Assembly (NCBI GenBank): GCA_026122225.1
Contig: JANEZZ010002066.1
Location: 1,054,001-1,118,000, forward strand
DNA: 64,000 nucleotides
DNA from: Heloderma charlesbogerti
Taxonomy: Eukaryota; Chordata; Lepidosauria; Squamata; Helodermatidae
Direction of reading: 5' to 3'
Shown: one piece after another, positions 40,399 to 51,790 of the stretch
How positions within the stretch are numbered: the first letter of the stretch is position 1
How the letters are laid out: every line of letters starts with the position of its first letter
The notes under the pieces: model-generated
Database searches by the model: none
What the model was told of the DNA's origin: nothing
Seen by the model: only the letters and a program-made list of their open reading frames with translations
Program-made: the position numbers and the translations under genes

Positions 40399-40557
40399 TA
40401 GGGATGTGTGAGAAATCCTCTCTATCAGGTGTGTGTGTGTGTTTTTAAGGATTTCTCCAGTCCACATCACCCGGAACTGTTTACAGAGTGGACACATTTT
40501 GTCTTTGCAAATCTATCCATTGCCAGGCATGCAATGGATTCAATGGAATTTTAAAAA
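40399..40557. mobile_element. hAT-like end fragment
   Basis: TAGGGATGTGTGAGAAATCC starts at 40399; AAGGATTTCTCCAGTCC near 40447 pairs with it weakly. A (GT)n run is present at about 40429-40442. It abuts the Bov-B 3' end. Confidence 0.45.
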
Positions 40558-40997
40558 TGGTTGTTGTTTATTCGGTCAGTCGCTTCCGACTCTTCGTGAC
40601 TTCATGGACCAGCCCACGCCAGAGTTTCCTGTCGGCCCTCGCCACCCCCAGCCCCCCCAAGGTTGAGTCCGTCACCTCCAGAATATCATCCATCCAACTT
40701 GCCCTTGGTCGGCCCCTCTTCCTTTTGCCTTCCACTTTCCCTAGCATCAGCATCATCTCCAGGGTATCCTGTCTTCTCATTATGCGGCCAAAGTATTTCA
40801 GTTTTGCCTTCAATATCCTTCCCTCAAGTGAGCAGTCTGGCTTTATTTCCTGGAGTATGGACTGGTTTGATCTTCTTGCAGTCCAAGGCACTCTCAGAAT
40901 TTTCCTCCAGCTCCACAGTTCAAAAGCATCTATCTTCCTTCGCTCAGCCTTCCTTATGGTCCAGCTCTCGCAGCCATCGGTTACTACGGGGAATACC

Positions 40998-42165
40998 TAG
41001 GGATGGCTAGGGATGCCGGAGAATTTCTCCACGAATCTCCGGGAGGCCGAATGCCAACGCATTCGGCCCCCTGAAATTGGTGGGGAAATTCTCCGTCCCC
41101 CGCCCTCCCCCGGGATGGGACTTACCTCTGTCGAATGTCCCTCTCGGTGGCGGGTCCCGGCGGCATTTCGGTGGTGGCGGGGGCGGCGGCCGGTCTTCCG
41201 ACCGGCTGCTGCCGCTGCTGCCATTTCCCAGTAAAAAACAAAAACAAAAAAACAAACATGATAGGCTACGTAACGATTTATGTAGCCTATCACGGCTAGA
41301 TTTTCAAAGTCAGCCGTGATAGGCTATGTAAATCGTTACGTAGCCTATCACGTTTCCCCCCCCATTACTTTTTTATTTCGCGGCCGGGGAGACGGGGCGC
41401 TTCCCCCCGGCCAGACTTTCGGCGACGAGGGATGGGGTGCCCCCCCGGCCTGAATTTCGGCCGGGAGGGGCGGGGCACCTCCCCCCCGCCAAGAATTTCG
41501 GGGGGAGAACCGAAGCGCTTCCCCCCCACCGCGAAGCAAGCTGTGGGACCAGGTAAGGGACTTTCGTCCATCCTTAGGGATGGCAGAGAATTCCACCACA
41601 GATCTCAGTGAGGCTGAATGCCAGTGCATTTGGCCCCCCGAAATCTGTGGCGGAATGGCCTGCCACCCCCCCCGCCCCCCCGTGGATCCCCCCCGGGACG
41701 AGACTTACCTGGGGCGGATCTTCCAGGTGGCGGCGGCTGCGGCGGCTGGTCTTCTGACCGGCTGCCGCCACCGCCATTTGCAGTCTTGTTAAAAACAAAA
41801 AAACGACATGATAGGCTACGTAAAGGTTTACGTAGCCTATCATGGCTGGGTTTAAAAAAACAAAACAAAACCGCGTACGCAAATGGTGGCAGCTGCGGCC
41901 GCCGCCATTTGCGTTCCTTATTTTTGGCTGTCTTCGTCTACATAAATATTTACGTAGACCAAGACGGCGAAAATAAGGGGAACTCAAATAGCGTAGCGGA
42001 CGCTATTTGCGTTACCCCTTATGCTGGCGTAGCCGGCTGGTGGCTCCTCGGAATCCCTGTGGAGGGGAGCCGGCCGGCCAGGATTCCGGGGGGAGGGATG
42101 GAGCACCTCCCCTCCTCTCAGCGGAACCCGGCGGAGCCAAGTAAGAGGACGTTCGTACATCCCTA
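40998..42165. mobile_element. Family P element B in Bov-B, itself split by element A
   Basis: The Bov-B flanks are GGAATACC (40990-40997) and GAAATACC (42166-42173), 7 of 8. Element B comprises 40998-41007 (TAGGGATGGC) and 41577-42165. The long part has CGAATGCCAGTGCATTTGGCC-like arm sequence, GAGACTTACCTGGGGC, GATAGGCTACGTAAAGGTTT hairpin, GCAAATGGTGGCAGCTGCGG hairpin, CTACATAAATATTTACGTAG hairpin, AAATAGCGTAGCGGACGC hairpin, and the right arm GGCGGAGCCAAGTAAGAGGACGTTCGTACATCCCTA in pieces. Confidence 0.92.
41008..41576. mobile_element. Family P element A nested in element B, perfect TSD
   Basis: GGGATGGC precedes (41000-41007) and follows (41577-41584): a perfect 8-bp TSD lying inside the terminus of element B. 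Ends TAGGGATGCCGGAGAATTTC and GACTTTCGTCCATCCTTA. Alpha arm with GGGACTTACCTCTGTCG, GGTCTTCCGACCGGCTG; two GATAGGCTACGTAACGATTT hairpins separated by the GATTTTCAAAGTCAGCC spacer; beta arm of CGCTTCCCCCCGGCC units and CCAGGTAAGGGAC. Confidence 0.93.
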
Positions 42166-44266
42166 GAAATACCATTGCTTTAACTATGCGGACTTTTGAT
42201 GTCAGTGTGATGTCTCTGCTCTTAACTCTTTTATCAAAATTTGTCATTGCTGTCCTCCCAAGAAGTAAACGTCTTCTGATTTCCTGGCTAGTGCAGGAAA
42301 TCTCCAGTAATCTGTGCGCCTAGAAAGACAAAGTCTGTCACTGCCTCCACATTTTCTCCCTCTATTTGCCAGTTATCAATCAAGTTGGTTGCCATAATCT
42401 TGGTTTTTTTGAGGTTTAACTGCAACCGAGCTTTTGTACGTTCTTCTTTCACCTTTTTCATGAGGTTCCTCAGCTCCTCCTCGCTTTCAGCCATTAAAGT
42501 GGTATCATCTGCATATCGGAGATCGTTAATGTTTCTTCCAGTGATTTTAACTCCTGCCGTGGTTTCATCAAGCCCAGCCCGTCGCATGATGTGTTCTGCG
42601 TACAGGTTGAATAGGTAGGGTGAGAGTATACAACCCTGCTGTACTCCTTTCCCAATCTTAAACCAGTCCGTTGTTCCGTGGTTTGTTCTTACTGTTGCTT
42701 CTTGGTCGTTATACAGATTCCTCAGGAGGCAGACAAGATGGCTTGGTATCCCCATCCCACCAAGAACTTGCCACAATTTGTTATGATCCACTCAGTCAAA
42801 GGCTTTAGAATAGTCAATAAAACAGAAATAGATGTTTTTCTGAAACTCCCCGGCTTTCTCCATTATCTAGCGGATATTGGCAATTTGGTCTCTAGTTCCT
42901 CTGCCTTTTCGAAACCCAGCTTGTATATCTGGCAATTCTCGTTCCATTAATTGCTGGAGTCTACCTTGCAAGATCTTGAGCATTACCTTACTGGCATGTG
43001 AAATAAGTGCCACTGTTCGATAGTTTGAACATTCTTTGGTGCTTCCCTTTTTTGGTATGGGGATATAAGTTGATTTTTTCCAATCTGGTGGCCATTCTTG
43101 TGTTTTCCAAATTTGCTGGCATATGGCATGCATCACCTTGACAGCATCATCTTGCAAGATTTTAAACAGTTCAGCTGGGATACCATGGTCTCCTGCTGCC
43201 TTGTTATTAGCAATGCTTCTTAAGGCCCATTCAACTTCACTCTTCAGGATGTCTGGCTCTAGCTCACTGACCACACCGTCAAATCTATCCCCGATATAAT
43301 TATCCTTCCTATGCAGATGTTCCGTATATTCTTGCCACCTTTTCTTGATCTCTTCTGCTTCTGTTAGGTCCTTGCCATCTTTGTTTTTGATCATACCCAT
43401 TTTTGCCTGGAATTTACCTCCGATGTTTCTAATTTTCTGGAAGAGGTCTCTTGTCCTCCCTATTCTATTATCTTCTTCCGCTTCCGCACATTGCTTGTTT
43501 AAAAATAATTCCTTATCTCTTCTGGCTAATGTCTGGAATTTTCCATTTAATTGGGCATATCTCCCCCTATCACTGTTGCCTTTTGCTTTCCTTCTTTCTT
43601 GGGCCGCTTCCAGTGTCTCAGCAGACAGCCATCTTGTCTTCTTGGTTTTCTTTTTCTTTGGGACGTTTTTTGCTGCCGCCTCCTGAACAATGTTGCGAAC
43701 TTCTGCCCATAGTTCTTCCGGGACCCTATCTACTAAATCTAGTCCCTTAAATCTATTCTTCACCTCCACTGCATATTCATGAGGAATATTCGTGAGCTCA
43801 TATCTAACTGATCTGTGGGTCTTCCCTTTTCTCTTTAGTCTGATTCTAAACTGTGCAATAAGAAGTTCACGATCTGAACTACAATCAGCTCCAGGTCTTG
43901 TTTTTACCAACTGCATAGATATCTGCCTCCTTTGGCTACAAAGGATGTAGTCAATCTGATTTCGGTGTTGACCATCTGTTGAAGTCCATGTATAAAGTCG
44001 TCTCTTAGGTTGTTGGAAGAGAGTGTTTGTTATGCACAGTGAGTTATCTTGGCAAAATTCTATCAGCCTATGTCCTGCTTCATTTTGTTCTCCCAGACTA
44101 TGCTTGCCTGTAATTCCAGGTGTCGTTTGACTACCCACCTTAGCATTCCAGTCTCCTGTAATGAAAATAACATATTTTTTTGGCGTATTATCCAGTAGGT
44201 GCTGCAGATCCTCATAGAACAGATCTACTTCTGCTTCTTCAGCATCTGTTGTTGGGGCGTATATTG

Positions 44267-44475
44267 CACTGGATGAAATGTACACATTTGAAAAGTGCGC
44301 AAAGAAAAATGCATACATTTCAAAATGTGCACAAATACACTTTAGTGAATGGGCGGATGCGTACAAAAATGCATACAATTTTAAAAATGTGAAGAGTTTT
44401 TTAAACTAAGCAAAAATGTCCATACATATTTATTTGTGTTTTTAAACAAGTCTACATGGAACGGACTTCTAGTTG
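44267..44475. mobile_element. Family K repeat fragment
   Basis: GAAATGTACACATTTGAAAAGTGCGC, AAATGCATACATTTC, AATGTGCACAAATAC and GAATGGGCGGATGCGT follow the K order. It sits where the 5' part of Bov-B should be and adds about 33 chance codons to the Bov-B frame. Confidence 0.65.
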
Positions 44476-46086
44476 GGAAATGGAGGAAGTCTGTGGAAAT
44501 GAACCTAGCAGATACGCCCATAACTATTCTGCATAGCGTTGGAAGAGTAGAGATATGGTTGTGCCATGAAGCTGCACATCTCAGTGCTTAACTTGAGTAA
44601 TGGTTAACGTCGGCCCTGTACGTTAAGAGAAAAACCCAGATCATAAGACTTGAGAACTCTTGGTCAAGAATTCTTCTATTTAGCTCAGTCCGTTATCAGA
44701 GTTGCTATGTATAGAATCCTGTGCTTTTCTATGTATGTGTTCACAACAAGGAAAATGGTGGGAGGGGGGTGGAGGTGGAGTCATCCAGTGTACACTACAA
44801 TTTGATTGACAGCCCAGCTGGTGGAGATCAGTTATTGGAAATTCATTGCACCTAAATCTTCTGTACTTATTAGGAGACATGAGAAAGGAGAAGATCTAAG
44901 CAATGAAGCATTTAACTCTTTCTGAACAAAGGAAATATTGTGGCCAGACATACGCACACACACACACACGTGTGTGAATTGAACATTACACTTTGTAGTT
45001 TGACTAATTTTCTTTCTCCCATTTTATTGTTATCAAAAAAATGAAGTAATTTAATTTGGCCTTTTGACAGGGCTGGGAAAATATTTTACATTCTGGGTTG
45101 CCAGCATCCAATTTATATGAGCCATACTTTTAATTGCTAGCCCTACACAAGGCTGAAGAATTATTTTAAAAGTCCAAGGTGCCAGCACCATTTTAAAAGG
45201 AATCACTTGGGATATTTTTAGGCTTGAATAACACCTGCTTTTTTAAGGCTCACACCACCTCCAGATCACAGGCTCCCACTGAATTTTGGTGGTGGCAATT
45301 CTAGTGGTGGCAGGGTGTGTGTGCGGCCCCCATTAGGTTACAGGGTGGCCCCTAGGCCCTCTGAAGTTTCCCACCCCTGCACTATAATAAAATTTGAAAG
45401 CTTGCAGGGAGTTCATCACCAAGAAGATGTGTAATGACAAACAAACTTCTCTGTAAGACAGCTTGTCCACTACGAAGATCCCCTGCAATGTTCAGCCATT
45501 TGAGAGCAAATAGTGTGTTGCAGGGTGAACTCTCAGTCGACATGGGATGACAGTGAGGGCCCATGCATCTGCCTGAAATGCCACATAAGGTAGAGGCCAT
45601 TTATTCATCCCCATTCCATGCATATAACCCCCCCCCAAAAAAAAGGAAAGAAAAAAGGAGGGGAAAGGAGGACTGGCCCGCTGGGCTACCCCCAAAGTGT
45701 CTGTGTTCATACAACATGTGAAAGGGGTTCCTGCCTACGCACACACAGGTAGTCTCTCCAGTTGATAGGGAACCCTGGGCTTATGTGCATAGAGCTGTAT
45801 GTGCAGATGTTTGCTTCTCAGATGTTAACTGGATGCCGGAGGGAGGGCAGTGTTGGCTGGCACTACTGGGTTCGAGGTGTGATGGCCAGCACATATAGTC
45901 CTGATTTCCTTTCCTGATCTGCATTTGCTATATGTTTGGAGGGAAAGCTAGTGAACCAGCCTTGAGTGGTCGGCAATGCTCCAACATTCCCCCCCTACAT
46001 TTCTGCAGAACGGATTCTGTGAAGGTAGAAAAATGGGAAAACCGCTGCTGTAAATAACTATATTGCACATGTGTGTGGGGGGGGGG

Positions 46087-46110
<24 letters not shown>
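44476..46110. other. No gene seen; microsatellites
   Basis: About 1.6 kb with no exon or named element. (CA)n meeting (GT)n forms a palindromic ACACACACACGTGTGTG at about 44953-44977. A G run and (GA)n occupy about 46076-46115. Confidence 0.4.
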
Positions 46111-46116
<6 letters not shown>

Positions 46117-46117
<1 letters not shown>

Positions 46118-46365
46118 CCAGTAGTGTTGTGTAGTGGTTAGAGTGTTGAACTGGGACCTGGCAGATCAGAGTTCAAGTCCCCACTTGGCCATGGAAGCTC
46201 ACTGGGTGACTTTGGGCCAGTCACTGACTCTCATCTTAATCTGCCCCATAGAGTTGTTGTGAGAAGAAGAGAATGGAGAGAAGGAGGATCATGGATGCCC
46301 CCTCAGGTTCCTTGCAAGAGGAAGAAAGGTGGAATATGAATCTAAAGCTATAACTATAGTGTTAT
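46117..46365 (+). mobile_element. tRNA-derived SINE
   Basis: AACCAGTAGTGTTGTGTAGTGG, AGATCAGAGTTCAAGTCCCC (B-box region), GCTCACTGGGTGACTTTGGG, GAGTTGTTGTGAGAAGAAG and GGTTCCTTGCAAGAGGAAG match the copy at 35640. Confidence 0.9.
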
Positions 46366-47454
46366 AATAATAGCTTTACGCTCCCCCTTCTTTTAGTCTT
46401 GTGGTCTGTCAGGTTGCATGTCTTCCATTCATAGCCATAGGTGCTAGTGGGAGGGCGACTCTGTCATTGCCTGGAACCACTGTGTGTTTACATGTGAAAG
46501 GTTTGAAGAAAGGGAAATCCAGCTTCAGTCACCCTTGTAAAAATATATTGTGGCAGGCGGTACCTCCCCTTAATCTGATTCATAATTAATGCAGGGAAAA
46601 TGGATTAATTTATAGGATGCCCACTTGACGCCTGGAAGTTAATCAGATTGAATTTTTTTTTTTTTAATGACGAATTGGGTTCGGCCTTTAGGCCCTGGTG
46701 TGCAGCTGACAGTGTAATTATATGAATATGTGACTAGTCTACTGGCTGGCTCACAATGACAGTTTAGTCCACAGCACTGTCCTTGTGATAAGCTTTGCAC
46801 TCTTTTTTTTCCTGTGACAAAATTTAGTGTGAAGTGTAGTCTCCTTCAGTAGCTTTCTGAGGTACTTGTGTAACTCTTGCATGATGAGACATCAGAGGCC
46901 TTCATCATGTGCTTGTTTGTCTGTTTTTCTTCCATTTAAGTTTCTTTGGCTCTGCAGACTCTTTCCACCTCCTCTATGAGATCTTCTGTAATAATTGGCT
47001 TTGATAGCTGTTGGCTTACATTGATACAGTGCCTTTTATCCCCCCACGATCCCAACATGTTTATTTATTTAAAAGGTTTTAAGCGTCTGTAGCATCCTGG
47101 AGTTTTGAAGGGAGAAAAAAGCATACAAAAATATACAGAAGCTGAAGCACTTAGCAGACAAAGAATCTTGCTTGCCCTGTGCCGTTTCCAGGAAATAACT
47201 GTAAACCTAATTAATCAGAAGGAACTCCATTGACATTTACAACACTTACGCTGTTCACACAAGGGACCTCATTCTGCCTTGACCTCTGTACTATACCGAA
47301 GCGGTAGCCAACTGGCAGTTTCCAAGCTAGATGTGGCTTCCAGGGCAACTTAATCTGGCCCTACCCAATTTCAAGATATGGTAAAAAGTTTTGCCACATT
47401 GTCACTCAAGGAAAAAAGGGGCAAATGTTTCTAAGTTGTAAGAAGTGAAGAGGG
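46366..47454. other. No gene seen; possible conserved non-coding stretch
   Basis: 46560-46760 is repeat-free and rich in homeodomain-like words (ATTAAT, TAATCTGATT, TTAATCAGATTGAAT). That is suggestive of conserved non-coding DNA but cannot be shown without an alignment. No exon is seen. Confidence 0.3.
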
Positions 47455-47545
47455 GTAGGCAACCTCGTACCCTCTAGATGTCGTGGACTACAGCTCCCAT
47501 AAGTCCCAAGCAGCATGTCCAATGTTCAGGGATAATGGGAGTTTA
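47455..47545. mobile_element. CAGCCTTCC-type MITE, truncated
   Basis: GTAGGCAACCTCGTACCCTC, CTAGATGTCGTGGACTACAG and GGGATAATGGGAGTTTA form the left half and turn of the MITE; the right half is lost. Confidence 0.6.
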
Positions 47546-47560
47546 CGTTATAAATATTTT

Positions 47561-47698
47561 AAGGCGCAATCCTATGCATGTTTTAGACAGAGAAAAGGCC
47601 TATAACTCCCAGCATTCCCCAGCCATCCATGCTGGCTGGGGAATGCTGGGAGGTGTAGGCCTTTTCTCTTGTCTAAACATGCATAGGATTGTGCCCTT
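47561..47698. mobile_element. Palindromic MITE (GCAATCCTATGCATG type)
   Basis: AAGGCGCAATCCTATGCATG...AGGCCTATAACTCCCAGCAT mirrors ATGCTGGGAGGTGTAGGCCT...CATGCATAGGATTGTGCCCTT around the axis near 47630. A second copy is at 53384-53522. Confidence 0.85.
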
Positions 47699-47704
47699 AG
47701 TGTC

Positions 47705-47806
47705 TAAAAGCACAATCTTATGTATGCTTACTTGGAAGTCAGTCCCACTTCGTTAATAGGGCTTACTGCATAGGAAGTACGTTTAGGGCTGTAGCCTTGC
47801 TGCACA
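47705..47806. mobile_element. Short MITE (CAATCCTATG...GTAAGTCCCA type)
   Basis: AAGCACAATCTTATGTATGC, TTGGAAGTCAGTCCCACTTC and GGGCTTACTGCATAGGAAG are a degraded copy of a MITE I recall as frequent in squamates. Confidence 0.6.
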
Positions 47807-48069
47807 TGTAACTATGCATGTTACACAAAAGTAAGCTGACTGGCTAAAATATTGAACAAGAGTGCTTCACCCTTCAACATTTTGTTGCAGGCCCTGCCTG
47901 TGGTATATAACGGAATGCCCGAGCATATGTGTTCCATAACTTGTGAGCTCTTACTGCTGGATGGCACCAACTGTATTATGAAGCCCAACTGTTTGTGCAG
48001 GGATTGGTGTAGTTGTTGCTCCTCTTCCTCTCCTCCTCCTCCTCCTCCTGTACAACAGAACAACAACAA

Positions 48070-48515
48070 CTTCTGTAAACTGCCCAGAGAGCTTCGGTTA
48101 TGAGGTGGTATAGAAATGTAATACATTCTTCTTCTCCTTCTCCTTCTCCTTCGTTACATTTCTATCCTGTGCAATAGCCAAAGTTCTCTGGGCAGTTTAC
48201 AAAAATTAAAACCTTAAATATACAATATATAACATAATATAAAAACCATTTACATGCAAAACAGTTTAAAACACCCAACAGTAATTCCAGGACCAGTTAA
48301 AGCCTTATCATATTCTGTCAAATCCCCGGGAGTAGAGGCAAGTCTTAACCTTGCATCAATATGATAACAATGTTGGTGTCAGGCAGACCTCAGTGAGGAG
48401 AGTGTTCCAAAGTTGGGGGGCCACCACCGAGAAGGCCCTCTCCCTTGTTTCCATCCTCCAAACCTCTCTTGAGGAGGCACGAGGAGGGCCTCAGATGATG
48501 AAACACCACTCTAAT
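48070..48515. mobile_element. Two L2-like LINE ends, tail to tail
   Basis: 48073-48122 is a plus-strand tail (GTAAACTGCCCAGAGAGCTT...GGTATAGAAATGTAATAC). After a (CTT)n stretch, 48153-48515 is a minus-strand copy (GTTACATTTCTATCCTGTGC...TCTCTGGGCAGTTTACAAAA) extending into ORF C-terminus sequence (GGGGGCCACCACCGAGAAGG). The facing tails form an inverted repeat around the (CTT)n run. Confidence 0.8.
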
Positions 48516-50225
48516 ATCATAGTGTACGGGCAAGTTCATGCCAGGAGAGTTGGTGTAGTAAAACATTACTGACCACTGGATCACAGTCTGGAAAACAGAG
48601 TGCCATAACAACACTCAAGTTAGCCATCATGCTTTATAACATATATTAGGGTAGTGTTTCCTGAAGCAAACATATAAAGTCAATGACAGACACACATCCT
48701 TACATGCCCCACGTGTCTGTACATGAGTGGTGAAGGATATGCGACTGTCATTTTCACTTTACATATTTGTTTGTGGCAGTCACTGTTTATGTATTTGCCA
48801 CGTAAACTATGGAGTTAGCCTTAACAGATGAAATTTGTTCATGGCTGGGATTGATTCAGTCATCAGTAGCAGTAGCAAATTTAATAATTAAATAAATAAA
48901 ATGTGTTACAGCCCTTCCTGGGGTGTCCCACGTCAGACCACAGTTGATTGCTTTGGGAACCCATATTTGATCTGCTTTGGAGACTTGCAGCTCAAAAAAC
49001 AGGGCTTAACTTGAAAAAAAGATAAATACTTCTGTATTTTTTAAAACTTTCCTGCATACAGAAAGCTTGCATATCATAGATAAGAGTTTTAACACAATTT
49101 TCTTGTTGCATTTGGGGGAAGGACACCCCCTTCCCACACATACAAATCCAGTTCTGCCAAGTGGTGCTTCTTGGATTTCTTGGCCTGTTTTTCAGTGAGG
49201 CCTTGACACTGAAATGGGGCAAGAAAATGCAACAGTCCCTTTCTGAAAAGTGAGAATGCCTTCACCCCAAAGCTTCTCAGGAAAAGAGCACTGCCCTTTG
49301 CAATGCACCGTCCAAATCACGCTACGAAAACAACATGTCAGCCTCTCGTCAGACTCTTTATGTTTGCTTTAATACTGTTTGGGGAAGGAGCTATGTTCAT
49401 ACAGTATTATGAGACATTTCCTTTCCCTAACGTTTTCTGTAGTTATCCGGAAGTCTCTATTCTACTAAGGCATTCATGAGCACCTTATAAAAGTCAGAGT
49501 TGGTGGGATTTGTCAAAGAAACAAAAGCTCCTTACCAAAAGGGAAAGGACAATTAGAGTTTACTGCTTCAGGCCAAGAACTAACGACCAACACTAATGGA
49601 CCAATACTGTAGCAGAACATGCCGGCACTGGCAAGAAAAACCCTGTGGGGGATTTTGGCCCACCTCCGCCTTCCAAGAGAAGTGATATTAATAAATAAAT
49701 AGATATCAGAGCTTGAAATAAATGCCAGAAAGTTGTAATTTGCACACATGCTCCGTTGCACCTTTGACCCAAATAACAAATGTTGTAGATTAGAGGGAAA
49801 ACAAGAGACGATACAAATTGTCTTAACGCCATGTAGCAATTAATCCAATTTATTACGAACTGGCATCAACGCGCCTTAACTCCTTGCAATTTAATCGCTC
49901 TTGTACTTTAGGGCTCCTGGCCCAAGGCGGATGCTTCTTAGCTTTGTTGGTTTAATATTTTGATGATTTGAAAGAAAGAGACAACAACAACAAAAGATTT
50001 GTTTTTAATCATCTTTCTTTAAATCTTACTGAACCCAGAGGAGTCACAAAATTTAGCACCCAAATATCAAAAGGGGGAAAGAGGGAAGCTCTTACACAAA
50101 ATAATCCTCAATACTTCAAAGCACTGATACTTCAAAATAAGAACAGTGGGGCATGCATGTTGATGTGGTCTTTTTGTGAAAAAAAGAGCACTGTCCGTAG
50201 TCAGTTTTAAGTCACCTCATTTGTA
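48516..50225. other. No recognised gene or element
   Basis: About 1.7 kb that looks single-copy. Frames have no recognisable domain. No splice-flanked exon is evident. Confidence 0.4.
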
Positions 50226-50665
50226 GGGGTGTATGGGAAATTCGTTTCAGTCAGTCAGGGTTTACCCAATGTGCATTTCCCGGACCATACACAGACTTGA
50301 ACGTAATCTACGTTCAAAGTCTGTACATTTTTGAGCTTGCAGTGTGAATGTGATTTGCGGACCCTGAAAACTGACAGCATGTGTACATTTGAAAATTGCA
50401 CATGAAAAAATGCATAGTTTTGAAAAATGTGCACAATCTTTAATCAGTGGGAGAAGAATATGTACATTTTTAAATGTGCACTATTGATGTGTACGTTTGG
50501 AAAAATATCCACGAATATATGCATATTTTTTTGCAAAAAGAAAAAAAGAGAGCAAATCTCACAATTTGATACGCACATGAAATGGAATGCGTTTCAAGGT
50601 GGAATTTGTAGAACTTGGGACAAGAGCTCAAATTTTGCTTGTACGCACATTTATTTGGTAAGCAT
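50226..50665. mobile_element. Family K repeat, near complete
   Basis: Starts TAGGGGTGTATGGGAAATTC, then GGGTTTACCCAATGTGCATT, TTTGAGCTTGCAGTGTGAAT, GCATGTGTACATTTGAAAAT, ATCAGTGGGAGAAGAATATG, TTTGTAGAACTTGGGAC and TTGCTTGTACGCACATTTA. It defines the K left terminus. No clear TSD. Confidence 0.75.
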
Positions 50666-51499
50666 TCATCTTGAATTCCAAGGGGCTGGATTATCTATGC
50701 TTTTTTGTTTGCTTGTTTTTACAGAGATGAGTATTTTACCTGGAGAACTTGTACCTTTTGTGTGCCCCCCCCCCATTATATTGCAGTGGAATAAACAATG
50801 CTTGAAGAACACGGTTACCCATTTTTCACTGTTTGTGCCTTGAAATGGTTAGCTGGATAATTACAATTTATGACTGTCCAATACATCTGCATTGGAGTTC
50901 AGCTGACTAATGACTCTGGTTCTATTATGTTGCCAATGTTAGAGATAAAGGCCAATTTCCTATTTGGATGTTCAGTTTCAGGGCCCGGCAACTGGAAACC
51001 TATAGGATGGGTGCTATATTGCTGAATATTGTGTTGCCTCCATTGTTAATTAATATGACAGGGAGCTGGTAAGCAGAAGTTGTTTGATTTGCACCCATTA
51101 CTTCTCTGGTTTTTGCCAATTTATCCTGTAACAAGGTGAACTTGATTTTATGCAGCTTTGCAAAAGAGCCCAATTGTTGTTGTTTTAACCTATAATTTGT
51201 ATTAGTTTATGAAGCGCCATCATTGTACTAGTACTGGAACAAGTACTCAAGGCCAAAACAGACATTACCTTAAATGTGTGCCTAGCAGCTATATTGTCCC
51301 CTTTTTACTCTAGAAGAGGCTCAGGATCCCTAATCCAGAGTGGGATCCTAGTGTAGGGGGTAGGGGTGGTTTTAAGATTTGGATCAGGCCCCCTGCATCT
51401 ACTGAAAAAAAGAAGAAGATATAGTTGCTAGATACAACAGGAGTAATAATGTCTGTTTTGGTCCTCTGTCCATTAGATTAATCAGTTAAAATATTTTTA
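50666..51499. other. No recognised feature
   Basis: Unassigned sequence without an exon or named repeat. Confidence 0.4.
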
Positions 51500-51790
51500 A
51501 AGGGAAGAAAAATCCTGATGGATCAGAGCATAGTTCCATCAAGTCCAACATCCTGTTTCCCCCATGGTGGCCAGCCAGCTGTTTCCAGAAAGCCCACGAG
51601 CAGGGCATAACGATAATAGCTTCCTCCCATTCTTTGCCCCCCTCCCCAGGAACTGGTATTGAGAGGTATAATACCCCTGAACATGGAGGCTTTATACAGC
51701 TTTCGTGGCTAATCATAATTGATAGACCTATTCTCCATTAAAGGGTCTAATCCAGTTCTGAAGCCATCGAATCCTAGAGGTTTTGTTTTG
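51500..51790 (-). mobile_element. CR1/L3-like LINE 3' fragment
   Basis: Plus strand reads TCCTGATGGATCAGAGCATAG, CCAACATCCTGTTTCCCCC, TGGTGGCCAGCCAGCTGTTT, AAAGCCCACGAGCAGGGCAT and GGGTCTAATCCAGTTCTGAA, the complement order of a common reptilian LINE end. Confidence 0.7.

Larger units (their letters stand above)
40559..44266 (-). pseudogene. Bov-B (RTE) LINE, decayed, with nested insertions
   Basis: Minus strand, upstream end 44266. The frame 44264-42867 spans most of the endonuclease (GDWNAKVG; IDYILCSQR; catalytic SDH reads SDR at 43869-43877) and the start of the reverse transcriptase. A stop replaces a Trp at about 42867, another stop occurs before VDHNKLWQ, and RT resumes with QGCILSP and the catalytic YADD at 42504-42515. 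A frameshift follows near 42290. The ORF is cut at 42166 by the P insertion 40998-42165 and resumes at 40989 through WTARRSNQSILQEIKPDCSL to VTKSRKRLTE, the usual C-terminus, at 40559. The N-terminal endonuclease is missing, replaced by a K repeat. Confidence 0.95.

Noticed and set aside
42867..44378. 503-codon minus-strand open frame as a host gene
   Set aside because: The sequence is the endonuclease and start of the reverse transcriptase of a Bov-B LINE; the first 30-odd codons come from an unrelated repeat and the frame ends at a Trp-to-stop change.
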